A stretch of DNA of 64,000 bases from an uncultured Tropicimonas sp. (GCA_947495685.1 CANLZY010000026.1:1-64000), one strand, 5' to 3'. Positions 55,384-64,000 are shown, numbered from the stretch's first letter. Made by a program: numbers and translations. The notes: generated by a model from the letters alone, not told the origin.

Positions 55384-55411
55384 TGTGTCCCTGATGGCAT
55401 TCAGGGCCACA
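55384..55411 (-). promoter_or_regulatory. Hairpin over the ribosome-binding site of the SulP gene
   Basis: On the minus strand TGTGGCCCTGA (55411 to 55401) pairs with TCAGGGACACA (55394 to 55384), one mismatch, with a six-base loop. The AGGGA that would serve as ribosome site lies inside the second arm, three to thirteen bases before the ATG. Translation may depend on opening this stem. Confidence 0.5.
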
Positions 55412-55580
55412 ATGCCCTCGGCTCGCCGATTTGAGACGCCGGATGCGTTTGGCGCAAGCCCCTTGGCTGCCTTTTGTGTCATGAGTCCTCTGGCAGGCAT
55501 TGAATACTCGTTGCCAGCCTGTTTTTGGCGTCGCGAAGTTCGAAATTTGGCCCCGCACGGGCGTCGGGCGCAGGTCTGCC

Positions 55581-56645
55581 TTATTCCGGGTCGGACAGCT
55601 GTCGTACGCTTTTGCGCAGCACAAGGTCCCCGGCGACCAGCACCTTGACCGGCGGTTGCGGGGTGTTGGCGACGATCAGGTCGTCCAGAATCCGGATTGC
55701 CATCGCACCTATTCGCTGTTTGGGCACATCAAGCGACGTGAGGGGCGGGTCGAAGGCCGCGCCCATCGGAAGGTTGTCGATGCCGATCACCGAGACATCC
55801 CCGGGGACAGTGTAACCCTGTTCCCGCAGCGCCCGGATGAAGCCGAAGGCAATGATGTCGTTGGCACAGACATAGGCATCGGCAACCTCGGTGCTCTGGG
55901 TCAGTTGCGTGACCGAATCCGCGTATGCTCCATCGACTGTCGCGGCAACAGACAGGATATGTTTCGGATCTGCCTGCAGCCCATGGGCCGACATGCCGCG
56001 CCGAAAGGCGTCATGGCGCAGGCTGAAGTTCGTGACCGAAGTGTAGCTGCCGACAAGTCCGATACGCCTGAATCCGTTCGCCTTCAGATAGTCGAGCGCC
56101 CGGTACACAAGCTGGTCGTTGTCCATGTCGATGAAATTGCCACCCACAAAGGGCCGATGCGTGTCGATGATGACGTTCGGCAGGCCGCAGGCGAGGATCG
56201 CATGGACATCGTCGTCCGACAATTCGGTTCCCAGGGCGATGATGCCGCGCAGGTCCGCCCCGGCAAGCCCGGCGACGATGCCGTCGATGTCCTCGCTCTC
56301 GTGTGTGACCACCTGCAGCGAGTAGTCCCGCCGTGTAGCCTCGTAGGACATGCCGTCGATGTAGTCGGAAATGAAGACATTGTGGTCGCGGTTCACCGTC
56401 TGCCCGTGACGGGCGATCTTCAGGAACCGGACAGTGTTCAGCGAGTCGACGGCCAGCGAGTCGGACCGGCTGCGATCCCCCTTGGGGGTATAGTTCAGCG
56501 TTTTCATCGCCCGCAGAACCCGGATGCGGGTTGCTTCCGAGATGTCGCCTTTCCTGTTCAGGACCAGCGATGCCGTGGCTGCGGAGACACCGGCCACCTC
56601 GGCAACTTCCCGAAGCGTGGCGGGCTTTTTCGTATCAATTTCCAT
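55581..56645 (-). CDS. LacI-family repressor of the DhaK-linked importer
   Basis: 354 residues. The helix-turn-helix is near 9-28 (ATLREVAEVAGVSAATASLV) and the hinge in LRAMKTLNYTPKG. The effector domain has YVCANDIIAFGFIRALREQG and ISVIGIDNLPMG-type strands (VSVIGIDNLPMGAAF). It is divergent from the CUT2 importer at 56822. It most likely releases the operon when the imported sugar or its phosphate appears. Confidence 0.92.
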   Translation of the reverse strand: MEIDTKKPATLREVAEVAGVSAATASLVLNRKGDISEATRIRVLRAMKTLNYTPKGDRSRSDSLAVDSLNTVRFLKIARHGQTVNRDHNVFISDYIDGMSYEATRRDYSLQVVTHESEDIDGIVAGLAGADLRGIIALGTELSDDDVHAILACGLPNVIIDTHRPFVGGNFIDMDNDQLVYRALDYLKANGFRRIGLVGSYTSVTNFSLRHDAFRRGMSAHGLQADPKHILSVAATVDGAYADSVTQLTQSTEVADAYVCANDIIAFGFIRALREQGYTVPGDVSVIGIDNLPMGAAFDPPLTSLDVPKQRIGAMAIRILDDLIVANTPQPPVKVLVAGDLVLRKSVRQLSDPE

Positions 56646-56779
56646 GTGCTGGCGAAGTCACCTCTTTTTCCTGACCCGCGTTCGTACACCAGGGCGGTGC
56701 CTTTCTCCAAGCCTGCAACATCTCGACGCGGGTGTTTACTGAAAAACACGTTGAACGTAACTGAACATGACGCTAGTGA

Positions 56780-56810
56780 TTTACTAAACAGAATGCAATA
56801 TTCACTAAAT
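56780..56810. promoter_or_regulatory. Two operator-like repeats TTYACTAAAY, 21 bases apart
   Basis: TTTACTAAAC (56780-56789) and TTCACTAAAT (56801-56810) begin exactly 21 bases apart. The first overlaps TAGT-N5-ACTA (56774-56786), an inverted repeat. They lie directly before the GGGAGG ribosome site of the first permease gene, between the divergent LacI and importer genes. Confidence 0.5.
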
Positions 56811-56821
56811 GGGAGGTGAGA

Positions 56822-57835
56822 ATGCGAAAGCTCGATGGGAACCTCGTTCTTCTCGTCACGCTGTTCGCTGTCCTCCTCGTGGCGGGCGGCCTGTTGTCGG
56901 GCGGAACCTACCTTTCGCTGTTCAACCTCCAGTCGATGGCGAGCCAGGTGCCGGAAATCGGCCTTCTGGCCATTGGCGTCATGTTGGCGATGTGTGCGGG
57001 CGACGGCGGTATCGACCTGTCCGGGATCGCGATGGCCAACTTGGCCGGGGTCGCCTCGGGGCTCTTCGCGATGTCGATCTTTCCTGTGGACGAGGCGCCC
57101 GTGCTGTTCACCGTGACCTTTGTCATCGGATGTGCGGTCGTCGGCCTGATCGGTGGCACGCTCAACGGGTTGATCATCTCGCGGCTCGGGATCACGCCGA
57201 TCCTCTGCACGCTTGGAACGCAGATGTTCTTCACCGGTGTCACGGTTGTGCTGTCGGGCGGCCGGGCCGTGCGGATCGGGACCCCCGAACCCCTCTATGA
57301 AATCGGCAACGGGTATGTCCTGGGCATTCCGATCAGCTTCCTGATGTTCATCGGTGTGGCGACACTCCTCGGGCTGGTTCTGCGTCACACACCCTATGGC
57401 GTGAAGCTGATGATGACCGGCTCCAACCAGAAGGCCGCCGAGTTCAGCGGATTTGCCCGGGCCCGCATCGTCACCACCACTTATGCGCTGTCGGGGCTGC
57501 TGGCCGGGTTGGCCGGGCTGATCATCGCGGCCCGCAACGTAAACGTGAAGTGGGACTACGGTACAACCTACCTTCTGATCGCGATCCTTGTCGCGGTCAT
57601 GGCCGGGGTCAAACCCGAAGGCGGCTACGGGCGGGTCATCAATGTCGTGCTGGCCGCGATCATCCTGCAACTGCTGTCCAGCCTGCTGAACTTTGTCGGG
57701 CTGTCGAATTTCGTCCGCGACCTTGCGTGGGGGGCACTGCTTCTGTGCTTCCTGTTCGTCAACCGGTTTGCACTCGTCGAACACTTCGACGCGCTGTTTT
57801 CCTCGAAGCGGGACCCTCACGCCTCGAAGAACTGA
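56822..57835 (+). CDS. CUT2 sugar ABC permease (first of two)
   Basis: 337 residues from the ATG at 56822 (GGGAGG five bases upstream; a GTG at 56816 is inside that site). BPD_transp_2 landmarks: GVMLAMCAGDGGIDLSGIAM, LNGLIISRLGITPILCTLGT and GSNQKAAEFSGFARARI, the ATPase-docking loop. The membrane core is of RbsC type. Here a permease gene leads the operon, ahead of the binding protein. Confidence 0.9.
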   Translation: MRKLDGNLVLLVTLFAVLLVAGGLLSGGTYLSLFNLQSMASQVPEIGLLAIGVMLAMCAGDGGIDLSGIAMANLAGVASGLFAMSIFPVDEAPVLFTVTFVIGCAVVGLIGGTLNGLIISRLGITPILCTLGTQMFFTGVTVVLSGGRAVRIGTPEPLYEIGNGYVLGIPISFLMFIGVATLLGLVLRHTPYGVKLMMTGSNQKAAEFSGFARARIVTTTYALSGLLAGLAGLIIAARNVNVKWDYGTTYLLIAILVAVMAGVKPEGGYGRVINVVLAAIILQLLSSLLNFVGLSNFVRDLAWGALLLCFLFVNRFALVEHFDALFSSKRDPHASKN

Positions 57836-57875
57836 TCACGAGGGAAGTCTCTGGAAACTCCTGGGAGGAGATAGA

Positions 57876-58886
57876 ATGAACCAATATCTCAAGACGTCGG
57901 GCCTTTTTGTAGCGGCGGTCGTGTCGGCGCTCGGAATGGCCTCGCAGGGCGCAATCGCCCAGGACGGCAAGTCGATCACGACTGTCGTCAAGATCAGCGG
58001 CATTCCGTGGTTTGACCGCATGGAAACCGGCGTGAAGAAATTCGCCGAATCCAACCCGGAGATGAACATCGTGCAGGTCGGACCGGCAACCGCCGACTCT
58101 GCCCAGCAGCTTCAGATCATCAACGACCTGGTCGCCAAGGGCACCGACGCGCTGGCCGTCGTGCCGATGGACCCGGCGATCCTCGAAGGGATCCTCAAGC
58201 GCGCGATGGATCGCGGCACGATCGTCGTGACCCACGAAGCCGACAACCAGAAGAACACCATGGTTGACGTGGAGGCCTTCGACAACTCTGCCTACGGCGC
58301 CGCGATGAACGTGCGCTTGGCCGAATGCATGGGCGGCGAGGGCAAGTGGACGACGTTCGTCGGTTCGCTCGGTAGCCGGACCCACATGCAATGGGTTGGC
58401 GCGGGCGAAGAGAACGCCAAGCAGCACTCGGGCATGGTCCTGGTCGACCCGAACAACGAAAGCTTCGACGACGCCAATGGCACCTATGAAAAGGCCAAGG
58501 AGATCCTGCGCAAGCACCCGGATATCAAGGGCTTCCAGACCTCTGCCGGCAACGACGTCCTTGGCGTCGGCCGTGCGATCGAGGAAGCCGGCCTGGCTGG
58601 CAAGATCTGCCTCGTTGGCACCGGCCTTCCCAACCCGTCCGCAGCCTACCTGGACAGTGGTGCGATCACCGCGATCGGCTTCTGGGATCCGCAGAAAGCC
58701 GGCATGGCGATGAACTCGGTCGCCAAGACGCTGCTCGCCGGTGGCGAGATCGTTGATGGCATGGACCTCGGGGTCGAGGGCTACGAGAGCGTCTCGGTCA
58801 AGCAGGGACCCGGCGACGGCCTGCTGGTGTTTGGAAACGGCATGGTTCTGGCCGACAAGGACACCTACAAGGACTACCTCTTCTGA
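57876..58886 (+). CDS. CUT2 sugar ABC transporter substrate-binding protein
   Basis: 336 residues, with GGGAGGAG before the ATG at 57876. The signal peptide ends at about residue 28 (SQGAIAQDGK). The mature protein shows the sugar-binding-protein pattern of the LsrB/RhaS group: KISGIPWFDRMETGVKKFAE, DALAVVPMDPAILEGIL and GFWDPQKAGMAMNSVAKTLL. The ligand is unknown; the dihydroxyacetone-kinase-type genes downstream favour a short ketose or a polyol derivative (inference). Confidence 0.9.
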   Translation: MNQYLKTSGLFVAAVVSALGMASQGAIAQDGKSITTVVKISGIPWFDRMETGVKKFAESNPEMNIVQVGPATADSAQQLQIINDLVAKGTDALAVVPMDPAILEGILKRAMDRGTIVVTHEADNQKNTMVDVEAFDNSAYGAAMNVRLAECMGGEGKWTTFVGSLGSRTHMQWVGAGEENAKQHSGMVLVDPNNESFDDANGTYEKAKEILRKHPDIKGFQTSAGNDVLGVGRAIEEAGLAGKICLVGTGLPNPSAAYLDSGAITAIGFWDPQKAGMAMNSVAKTLLAGGEIVDGMDLGVEGYESVSVKQGPGDGLLVFGNGMVLADKDTYKDYLF

Positions 58887-58907
58887 GGATCTGACCGAAA
58901 TCCGGCT

Positions 58908-58929
58908 GGCCCCGTCTTCCTGCGGGGCC
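58908..58929 (+). promoter_or_regulatory. Hairpin after the CUT2 binding-protein gene
   Basis: GGCCCCG (58908-58914) pairs with CGGGGCC (58923-58929), and weaker flanking pairs extend it. It is followed by GGCTCGGAC, not by T. Position and form match the other post-binding-protein hairpins in the window. Confidence 0.55.
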
Positions 58930-59018
58930 GGCTCGGACCCATCCACCTCGTAATGGCGGCGGGCTTCGGGCCCATCTGACCTCCTGGTCCGGAGCCCCCG
59001 CGACGGAAATCCCAGATC

Positions 59019-60566
59019 ATGTCCCAATCTCCCTCCCCCTCAACGCATTTCCTGGAGCTTCGTGGTATTCACAAGCGCTTTGGCGGTGTGCATGCGTTGC
59101 GTGGCGTCGACATGATGATCGACCCCGGCGAGGCTTATCACCTGCTGGGCGAGAACGGATGCGGCAAGAGCACCGTGATCAAGATCATCTCGGGCGTGCA
59201 CATGCCCACCGAAGGCAGTATCATCCTGGATGGTCGGACCTACCACAAACTGTCTCCGATCCAGGCATTGGAAGCGGGGATCGAGACCGTCTATCAGGAC
59301 CTGTCGCTCCTGCCCAACCTGACGGTCGAGGAAAACGTGGCGCTCGGTCAGCAGCTTGTTTCGGGAAAGGGGCGCCTGTTGCGCCGGCTCGACAAGAAAC
59401 TGTTGTCCGAAACCGCCAGCGAGGCGATCCGCAACGTCGGACTGGTTCCGGACAGGGCGTTGATGACCTCCACGACCGCGGACTTGCCGCTTGCCATCCG
59501 TCAACGCGTGGCCATTGCCCGTGCGATCGCGTCCAAGGCGCGGCTTGTCATCATGGATGAGCCGACCACGTCGCTGACGCGTCACGAGGTCGACGCGCTG
59601 ATCGAGCTTGTCGCAAAGTTGCGCTCGCAAAACGTGGCCGTCCTTTTTGTCACCCACAAGCTGGAAGAAAGCTACCGGATCGGCGGGCAGGTGATTGTCT
59701 TCCGCGACGGGCAATGCGTCGCCCAGGGGCAGATTGCGGACTATTCCCGCGCCGACCTGTCGTGCCTGATGACCGGGCGCGAGATCGAGGCCCTGCGGTA
59801 CCGTACCGCTGCGCCGCAGGACGAGGTGATGTTCAAGATGTCGGGCGCCGCTTCGGGCGATGCCTTCTTCGACGTGTCGCTCTCGGTGAAAAAGGGCGAG
59901 ATCCTCGGAATTACCGGCCTGTCGGATTCCGGGCGCAACGAGTTGGCACTTGCCATGGCGGGGCACCGCGGGCTGAGCGCCGGAACGATGGAGATCGCCG
60001 GTCAGGCGACACGGCTGACATCGCCCGCGGACGCCATCGACAAGGGCATCGGCTATGTGCCCGAGGACCGGCTGTCCGAGGGGTTGTTCATCGACAAGAC
60101 GATCTACGAGAACGAGATCACGCTGATCTTTGACCAGATCGTCAACCGCTTTGGCATGATCGACGACAGCAAGGGCCGCGCGGCGGCCCACAAGATCTCC
60201 GAACACATGAACCTCAACACCAGCGACATAGACTTGCCGGTCAGCGCATTGTCGGGCGGCAACCAGCAACGGGTCCTGATCGGGCGCTGGCTGAGCATCG
60301 AACCGCGCATCCTCGTGTTGCACGGGCCGACCGTCGGTGTGGATGTCGGGTCAAAGGATGCGATCTATCGCGCTGTCCAGGCGATGGCCGAACGCGGGAT
60401 CAGCCTTGTCATCGTCTCCGACGATCTGCCCGAACTGCTTCAGAACTGCGATCGCATCCTGGTGATGAACCGGGGGCGAGTGGTCGATGATCTGGACGGT
60501 GCCACGACCAACGAGGAGCGTATCTATCGCTCGATGCTGGCCAACCACCTGGAGGCCGCCGAATGA
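59019..60566 (+). CDS. CUT2 sugar ABC transporter ATPase with two nucleotide-binding domains
   Basis: 515 residues. Domain 1: Walker A GENGCGKST (about 47-55), YQDLSLLPNLTVEENVALGQ, Walker B LVIMDEPTTSLTRHE. Domain 2: degenerate Walker A GLSDSGRNE, VPEDRLSEGLF, signature ALSGGNQQRVLIGRWLS, Walker B LVLHGPTVGVDVG, where the usual DEP is HGP. The second site therefore lacks the catalytic Glu position seen in active cassettes. It drives the importer formed by the permeases at 56822 and 60563. Confidence 0.9.
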   Translation: MSQSPSPSTHFLELRGIHKRFGGVHALRGVDMMIDPGEAYHLLGENGCGKSTVIKIISGVHMPTEGSIILDGRTYHKLSPIQALEAGIETVYQDLSLLPNLTVEENVALGQQLVSGKGRLLRRLDKKLLSETASEAIRNVGLVPDRALMTSTTADLPLAIRQRVAIARAIASKARLVIMDEPTTSLTRHEVDALIELVAKLRSQNVAVLFVTHKLEESYRIGGQVIVFRDGQCVAQGQIADYSRADLSCLMTGREIEALRYRTAAPQDEVMFKMSGAASGDAFFDVSLSVKKGEILGITGLSDSGRNELALAMAGHRGLSAGTMEIAGQATRLTSPADAIDKGIGYVPEDRLSEGLFIDKTIYENEITLIFDQIVNRFGMIDDSKGRAAAHKISEHMNLNTSDIDLPVSALSGGNQQRVLIGRWLSIEPRILVLHGPTVGVDVGSKDAIYRAVQAMAERGISLVIVSDDLPELLQNCDRILVMNRGRVVDDLDGATTNEERIYRSMLANHLEAAE

Positions 60567-61600
60567 CAATGGTACAAGACATGACAGATACCGCGATTCC
60601 AAACCCACCCCGCAAAGAGCGCAGCCTCGGACAGCTGTTCCAGCGGCGTCCGGAACTGGTCAGCCTGTCGATCCTGATCGTAATCTGCGTCACGGTTTCC
60701 ATAATCAACCCGGCCTTCCTGCAACCATCCTCGCTGATCGACATGGGACGGGCGAGCGTTGTTACGGGTCTGTTTGCGCTTGGCGTGTTTGCGATCCTGG
60801 CCGTCGGCGGGATCGACGTTTCCTTCACCGCCATCGCGGCGCTGTCGATGTATTCGCTGACGCTCTTTGTCATCAATGTCTACCCGACGGCCCCGATGAC
60901 CCTTGTCGTCGTCACCGCCATCCTGGGCGGCGCGGGGCTGGGAGCGCTCAATGGCTGGCTGGTGAACCTGTTGCAGGTGCCATCGTTGATCGTCACCATT
61001 GGTACTCAATACCTGTTCCGGGGGTTCCTGCTGGCCTTCATCGGCACCGTCTGGCTGATGGAACTGCCGCCGCAGATGATCGCCTTTGGAAAGGCACCAC
61101 TGCTGAGCTTTGAAACCGCGAACGGCGCCGTCGTCTCGTTGCCGATCTACTTCCTGGTCTTTCCGGCAGCGGCCGTCGTCACCTGGATGATCTTCAACAT
61201 GACCCTGATGGGGCGGGCGGTCTTCGCCACGGGCGGCAAAGCCGATGTCGCGGCGCGCCTGGGCTATGACCAGCGGACCGTGCACATCTTTGTCTTTGCG
61301 TTCACCGGCGCGTTGGCCGGACTGGCCGGCATCATCCACGTCTGCGCCAACCGGATGGCCAACCCGTTCGACCTCGTCGGAACCGAGATCGAGGTGATCG
61401 CGGCAGTCGTACTGGGCGGCGCTCGCATCACCGGTGGCACCGGAACGGTCTTTGGCACGGTGACGGGTGTGCTGCTGATCACGGTCGTCAACAACAGCCT
61501 CGTGCTGGTCGGCATTCCCAGCACCTGGCAGCGCGTCGTCGTTGGCGCCTTCATCCTCCTCGCAGCGGCGTTCTTTGTCACACGCCAGCAGAAACAATAA
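60563..61600 (+). CDS. CUT2 sugar ABC permease (second of two)
   Basis: 345 residues; the start overlaps the ATPase stop (ATGA). After 25 polar residues the membrane core begins (LVSLSILIVICVTVSIINPA). BPD_transp_2 marks: FAILAVGGIDVSFTAIAALS, LGALNGWLVNLLQVPSLIVT and ATGGKADVAARLGYDQRT, the docking loop. It completes a heterodimer with the permease at 56822. Confidence 0.9.
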   Translation: MTMVQDMTDTAIPNPPRKERSLGQLFQRRPELVSLSILIVICVTVSIINPAFLQPSSLIDMGRASVVTGLFALGVFAILAVGGIDVSFTAIAALSMYSLTLFVINVYPTAPMTLVVVTAILGGAGLGALNGWLVNLLQVPSLIVTIGTQYLFRGFLLAFIGTVWLMELPPQMIAFGKAPLLSFETANGAVVSLPIYFLVFPAAAVVTWMIFNMTLMGRAVFATGGKADVAARLGYDQRTVHIFVFAFTGALAGLAGIIHVCANRMANPFDLVGTEIEVIAAVVLGGARITGGTGTVFGTVTGVLLITVVNNSLVLVGIPSTWQRVVVGAFILLAAAFFVTRQQKQ

Positions 61601-61621
61601 TACCGAAAGAGAAGTGACCCG

Positions 61622-62623
61622 ATGAAAAAGTTCCTCAACGCCCCCGAAGACTTCGTCGACGAGATGCTCGAAGGGATCTACCGTGCGCATCCCGAGGTGA
61701 CCTATGCCGCCGACGACAAGCGCTGTTATGTGACCGCAAACCCAGTGCCCGGAAAGGTCGGCATCGTGACCGGTGGCGGATCGGGGCACCTGCCGACGTT
61801 CCTCGGTTTCGTAGGCAAGAACATGCTGGATGGATGCGGCGTCGGGGGCGTGTTCCAGTCGCCCAGTGCCGACCAGTTGCTGGAGGTGACGAAATACGTC
61901 GATCAGGGCGCCGGGGTTCTGTACCTCTACGGCAATTACACTGGCGACATCATGAACTTCGACATGGCGGGCGAGTTGGCCGAGGTCGACGACATCGCAA
62001 CCGCCACGGTGACGGGCAATGACGATGTGGCCTCGTCCATCGTCGGCGAAGAGCACAAGCGCCGTGGCGTGGCCGGCATCTTCTTCCTCTACAAGGCCGC
62101 CGGGGCTGCCGCCGCCGCGATGATGCCGCTGGCCGAGGTCGCGCGCATCACCGAAAAGGCCAAGGCCCGCACCCGCACCATGGGCGTGGCATTGTCGGCC
62201 TGCATCGTCCCGGAAATCGGCAAACCCGGCTTCGAGATCGGCGCGGATGAAATGGAAATCGGCATGGGAATCCATGGCGAGCCCGGCATCTCCCGCAAGA
62301 AACTCGCCCCGGCCGATGCGGTCGTCGACGAGATGATGGATCGGATCTTTGCCGAGCAGAATTATGCCAAGGGCGACGAGGTCGCGGTGTTGATGAACGG
62401 CCTTGGTGGCACGCCGCTGGAAGAGCTCTACATCCTCTACCGTCGGCTCGGGCAACTGATGGACGCGCGCGGCGTCAAGATCCGCCACGTCTGGCTGGGC
62501 GAATTCGCAACCTCGATGGAGATGGCCGGGTTCTCGATCTCGATCCTGCATCTGGACGACGAGTTGGAGCCGCTGATCGCCGCAGAGGCGAACACGCCGT
62601 TCTTCAAGCATTTCTCCAATTGA
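61622..62623 (+). CDS. dhaK: Dihydroxyacetone-kinase-type subunit DhaK
   Basis: 333 residues. The substrate-binding residues of DhaK are all present: H56 (GGGSGHLPTF), D109 (NYTGDIMNF) and H218 (MGIHGEPG), the His that forms a covalent hemiaminal with the ketone. DhaK binds dihydroxyacetone or related short ketoses for phosphorylation by DhaL. It lies 21 bases after the permease, so the imported compound or its oxidation product is probably phosphorylated here. Erythrulose-type ketoses are an alternative substrate. Confidence 0.9.
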   Translation: MKKFLNAPEDFVDEMLEGIYRAHPEVTYAADDKRCYVTANPVPGKVGIVTGGGSGHLPTFLGFVGKNMLDGCGVGGVFQSPSADQLLEVTKYVDQGAGVLYLYGNYTGDIMNFDMAGELAEVDDIATATVTGNDDVASSIVGEEHKRRGVAGIFFLYKAAGAAAAAMMPLAEVARITEKAKARTRTMGVALSACIVPEIGKPGFEIGADEMEIGMGIHGEPGISRKKLAPADAVVDEMMDRIFAEQNYAKGDEVAVLMNGLGGTPLEELYILYRRLGQLMDARGVKIRHVWLGEFATSMEMAGFSISILHLDDELEPLIAAEANTPFFKHFSN

Positions 62624-62633
62624 GGGGGCGACG

Positions 62634-63284
62634 ATGAAATCCCTTGAACCACAGGTGGTGACGGGCCTGTTCCCGCGCCTTGCATCCCGTTTCGAAGCGG
62701 AACGGGACGCCCTGATCGCGCTGGATGGCAAGGTCGGCGACAGCGACCTGGGCCTGACAATGTCAAAGGCTTTCGTGGCGGCACGCGACGCGGTCGCGGC
62801 GCTGGACGACCCCGATTTGCCGACGCAGATGAAGGTCGCGGGCGCCGCAATCGCCAAGGCAGCCCCCTCGACCATGGGCACGCTCATGGCGACCGGGTTC
62901 CTGCGTGGTTCCAAGGCGCTGGCCGAAGCAGAAGTGCTGGATGTGGCCGGACTGGCGGCGTTCTGGCGGGCCTACGCGGACGGGGTTGCCCAACGGGGCA
63001 AGGCGGTGCTCGGCGACAAGACCGTTCTGGATGTGCTTGACCCGATTGCCTGCGCCTTCGAGGCGCAGGACCAGGCAGGCGCCGATCTGGAGGACGCCGC
63101 GCAGTTTGCCAAGCAGACCGCAGTCGAAGCGCTTGAAGCTACCAGGGACCTTGTCGCACAACACGGCAAGGCGGCGGCGTTCCAGGAGAAATCCCGTGGA
63201 TTGCAGGATGCCGGTGGAACCGTCGCCTGCATTCTGGCGGACGAGTTGAACGCGTTCGTTCAGGAAAACCTCACCAGCGTCTGA
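62634..63284 (+). CDS. dhaL: Dihydroxyacetone-kinase-type subunit DhaL
   Basis: 216 residues, 10 bases after dhaK. The nucleotide/Mg site D31-x4-D36-x-D38 is kept (DGKVGDSDLG), but the usual GDGDHG reads GDSDLG. The glycine-rich loop (SVGGASGPL in E. coli DhaL) reads AAPSTMGTL. GKAVLGDKTVLDVLDP is typical. No DhaM/PTS gene follows, so the phosphate donor is either free ATP or a distant DhaM. Last gene of the operon. Confidence 0.87.
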   Translation: MKSLEPQVVTGLFPRLASRFEAERDALIALDGKVGDSDLGLTMSKAFVAARDAVAALDDPDLPTQMKVAGAAIAKAAPSTMGTLMATGFLRGSKALAEAEVLDVAGLAAFWRAYADGVAQRGKAVLGDKTVLDVLDPIACAFEAQDQAGADLEDAAQFAKQTAVEALEATRDLVAQHGKAAAFQEKSRGLQDAGGTVACILADELNAFVQENLTSV

Positions 63285-63493
63285 TGTCTCGCGACATCGA
63301 CGCTGGCACCGAACGTCTGCAACCTCGCGTCTAGACCCAGCCTGCGCCTTGGCGTTGGCCGGGTCGAACCGCATCACCGGACCCGAAAACTACCTCCGTA
63401 AACGGTTTTGGAAGGCTGGTGACCACATCTCGGCTCCCCGTCTGGACCATCGGCATCGTGCCAATCCACAGCGCACGCTGATCTGATCGCAGG

Positions 63494-63955
63494 TCAGCCC
63501 TGGAACCACCGCGCGCCGCCGCTGCGGGCCTTGCCGCTCCTGGCTCCTCCGGCACCGCGTCCGAAATCGCTCGTCGTCAGGACGCCGTTCCCGTCGCTGT
63601 CCATGCGTTTCATCCAAACGGATGCGCCCGTCACGTACTCCTTGCGCGTCACCATGCCGTCGCCATTGGAATCGATGCTGGTGCGCAACATTCGTTGACC
63701 TGTCTGCGGGCGGTTGCCGCCCAACATCTGGGGCGAGATCCTGTCGAACTCGGCTGCCGACAGCGCACCGTCGCCGTTGGTATCGTAGGTGTCGAACAGG
63801 CTGGAGCGGAGCGCCTTGACCTCGGCCAGCGTCACCCGGGAGTCGTGGTTTGAATCCCACCGGTCAAGAAACAGCCCGCCCTGTACCTGTTGCGCGCCGG
63901 CAACGGACCCGGTGGTGATCAGGGCAAGAACAATCGGAATCATGAAGCGCTTCAT
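63494..63955 (-). CDS. Secreted EF-hand protein
   Basis: 153 residues; AGGGAG precedes the ATG at 63955. A signal peptide ends near residue 21 (ALITTGSVAGAQQ). Four calcium-loop-like segments follow: DSNHDSRVTLAE, DTNGDGALSAAE, DSNGDGMVTRKE and DSDGNGVLTTSD. The first, third and fourth fit the D-x-(D/N)-x-(D/N)-G-type pattern with small changes. The C-terminus is Gly/Arg-rich. A periplasmic calcium-binding role is likely; no partner is visible. Confidence 0.88.
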   Translation of the reverse strand: MKRFMIPIVLALITTGSVAGAQQVQGGLFLDRWDSNHDSRVTLAEVKALRSSLFDTYDTNGDGALSAAEFDRISPQMLGGNRPQTGQRMLRTSIDSNGDGMVTRKEYVTGASVWMKRMDSDGNGVLTTSDFGRGAGGARSGKARSGGARWFQG

Positions 63956-64000
63956 TTCAAAGCTCCCTGCATATAGGTGCCGCACGTTTCCGCCCTGTTA

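Overview
The window is high-GC, densely coded DNA of an alphaproteobacterium. It is most likely a Rhodobacteraceae (Roseobacter-group) heterotroph, judged from the many TRAP and ABC sugar importers, divergent LacI/GntR regulators and the family mix. This placement is an inference from gene content; no rRNA or tRNA gene is visible to confirm it. The left edge holds the end of an IS3-type insertion sequence, so part of the flank is mobile DNA.

Layout. 1-164 IS end. 787-1306 a secreted three-repeat protein broken by a G-run frameshift. 1526-9965 an acid-sugar/alcohol region: a mandelate-racemase-type enzyme, a TRAP transporter (P, Q, M), a GMC alcohol dehydrogenase, a GntR/FCD regulator and an AldA-like aldehyde dehydrogenase. 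9975-18748 a LacI-controlled YtfQRT-YjfF-type sugar ABC importer followed by a second mandelate-racemase-type enzyme, a zinc dehydrogenase and a KduD-like dehydrogenase: uptake plus oxidation and dehydration. 18921-22923 a DadA-type oxidase, a decayed zinc-ADH pseudogene, a LysR regulator and a nitroreductase. 23677-33468 a GntR regulator and a minus-strand operon of a cytoplasmic-type sulfatase, a third enolase-superfamily enzyme and an oligopeptide-type ABC importer. 33962-40129 a CUT1 sugar ABC importer with a D-lyxose isomerase and a divergent LacI regulator. 40318-42688 the glycyl-radical enzyme YjjI with its activase YjjW. 42885-45163 a thiol-redox operon (AhpD-like, FrnE-like, YghU). 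45276-55381 a cyclic-nucleotide-themed block. 55581-63284 a LacI-controlled CUT2 sugar importer with a DhaK/DhaL kinase. 63494-63955 a secreted EF-hand protein.

The most unusual system is 45276-55381. A class III nucleotide cyclase fused to an AAA ATPase is translationally coupled to a YcaO and a TfuA protein (overlaps of 17 and 4 bases). It is followed by a thermolysin-like metallopeptidase without a signal peptide and an orphan 189-residue protein. Next to it are a Crp-family regulator with an intact-looking cyclic-nucleotide cassette and a CRP-type reading head, and a SulP transporter carrying its own cNMP-binding domain. Two near-identical CRP-like sites (45580-45595 and 51213-51228) lie in front of a DUF1127-like gene and the peptidase. 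The reading offered is a cNMP-controlled peptide or protein modification system of the thioamide/azoline type. The substrate is not identified.

Recurring design features: in five transporter operons a stem-loop follows the binding-protein gene, and in several regulator/transporter intergenic regions short operator-like repeats are visible, two of them spaced exactly 21 bases apart.
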